Program-made: the position numbers and the translations under genes
Origin: Clostridium sp. HBUAS56010
Lineage (GTDB): Bacteria; Bacillota; Clostridia; Lachnospirales; Lachnospiraceae
NCBI RefSeq assembly: GCF_007115105.1
Contig: NZ_SULJ01000011.1
Location: 1 to 64,000 of the forward strand
DNA length: 64,000 nt
Direction: 5' to 3'
Shown here: piece after piece, positions 63,493-64,000 of the stretch
Position numbering within the stretch: the first letter of the stretch is position 1
Layout of the letters: every line of letters starts with the position of its first letter
Notes under the pieces: generated by a model
Databases searched by the model: none
Told to the model about the DNA's origin: nothing
Seen by the model: the letters and a program-made list of their open reading frames with translations, nothing else

Positions 63493-63996
63493 CTATTCTG
63501 ATAAAAACGGTCCAAAAATCGTATGCCTGTAGCGTTTTAAAACACCAAGCAATACATTACCCAAAATACCAATTGCCAGAATCTCTCCTATTCCAACAGT
63601 AATCATGGCATACCAGATAAGGTCCTGTGAACCGTAGGCGAACCGGAGTACCCATGGAACCACAATGGTATTGGCAATAATTGGTGGAAGGCATACCAGC
63701 CACTGTTTTTTCCGAAGCTGATAGGAACCAATGGCTCCAATTAAAGTGGCGAGACTGCCAAATATCACATCAAGCGTTGCCGCTCCAGCCAGGAAATTAG
63801 ACAACAGACAGCCGATAAATAAACCTGGGATTGCTGCGGGTGTAAAAAAGGGAAGGATACAAAGGATTTCTGAAATCCGGAACTGGATTGGACCGAAACT
63901 GATTGGTGCAAAGATTAAGGTCAGCACAGTGTAGATGGCTGCAATGGCTGCGGAAAAAACCATAAAGTAGGTTCTTCCTGAGGATTTAAAATTCAT
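63493..63996 (-). CDS. QueT family queuosine-precursor transporter
   Basis: This 167-residue protein has about five membrane helices and matches the QueT ECF S-component: AAIAAIYTVLTLIFAPISFG, VQFRISE-like IQFRISEILCILPFF, and AGAATLDVIFGSLATLIGAIG. It should bind a queuosine precursor such as preQ1 and work with a shared ECF energy module. The ATG is four bases from the window's right edge, so any preQ1 riboswitch upstream is out of view. Confidence 0.9.
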   Translation of the reverse strand: MNFKSSGRTYFMVFSAAIAAIYTVLTLIFAPISFGPIQFRISEILCILPFFTPAAIPGLFIGCLLSNFLAGAATLDVIFGSLATLIGAIGSYQLRKKQWLVCLPPIIANTIVVPWVLRFAYGSQDLIWYAMITVGIGEILAIGILGNVLLGVLKRYRHTIFGPFLSE

Positions 63997-64000
63997 ATTG

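Noticed and set aside
1-64000. CRISPR arrays, tRNA genes or insertion sequences
   Set aside because: No regularly spaced repeats, no cloverleaf with a recognisable T-loop, and no transposase frames were seen; only the integrase fragment indicates mobile DNA.

Overview
The window looks like a chromosomal segment of a spore-forming, anaerobic, low-GC Gram-positive bacterium, most likely a member of the Lachnospiraceae (Clostridium cluster XIVa). Supporting evidence: a large Bacillus-type SRP RNA, spore-linked genes (spoVG, an SpmB-like protein, a GerMN lipoprotein), a Met T-box ahead of metG, meso-diaminopimelate dehydrogenase, a glgC/glgD pair, strong AGGAGG ribosome sites, and several families I associate with Lachnospiraceae (DUF6128, DUF6382, DUF5702). 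The taxonomic call is inference. Most of the window is ordinary core genome. The unusual material lies at 11.6-15 kb, 33.5-43.5 kb and 60.7-60.95 kb.

Layout. 1-420: two tandem consensus promoters with a boxA-like element point leftwards, probably into an rRNA operon outside the window. 420-9014 (minus strand): cvpA, HAD phosphatase, a TPR protein with a degenerate AAA+ module, recR, ybaB, dnaX, phosphofructokinase, SRP RNA and tadA. 9.0-11.4 kb: an NrdG-type activase and a DUF6128 protein. 11.6-13.6 kb: an island of mobile-element debris (integrase fragment, adenine methylase broken by an amber codon, truncated membrane protein) that also holds an apparently intact type I toxin-antitoxin locus. 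13.8-19.1 kb: nagB, then a highly structured leader before a three-gene ABC-2 exporter, then bacteriohemerythrin, HIT and UPF0340 genes. 19.2-32.8 kb: an orphan OppA lipoprotein, ksgA, tatD, traX, T-box-metG, a DUF885 lipoprotein, a GerMN lipoprotein with its MarR regulator, SpmB, ArsC/Spx-like, murG, an ECF sigma factor and a HIT protein.

32.8-43.4 kb: a rhomboid protease next to a complete monoderm Tad/Flp pilus locus on the minus strand. Its order is prepilin peptidase, CpaE-like, CpaF, TadB, TadC, Flp pilin, DUF5702 (TadG-like), TadE-like with cysteine repeats, a second prepilin peptidase, a small TadE-like protein and an FHA protein. Spacing is tight, with overlaps and start-stop couplings, so it is probably one transcript.

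43.9-51.3 kb: carbohydrate storage genes (glgB on plus; glgC-glgD-spoVG on minus) flanking ddh and DUF3783. 51.5-56 kb: asnS and a YhaO/YhaN-like nuclease/ATPase pair. 56-64 kb (minus): murC, a cluster of DnaA boxes overlapping the murC terminator and sitting upstream of dnaD-dnaC, then prs and brnQ; further right, an unrecognised three-repeat protein and a QueT transporter.

The best candidates for undescribed biology are the leader RNA at 14.58-14.9 kb, the toxin-antitoxin locus at 13.0-13.25 kb, the DnaA-box terminator at 60.74-60.94 kb, and several odd proteins: the pseudo-AAA+ TPR protein, the TadE protein with cysteine repeats, and the triple-repeat protein.
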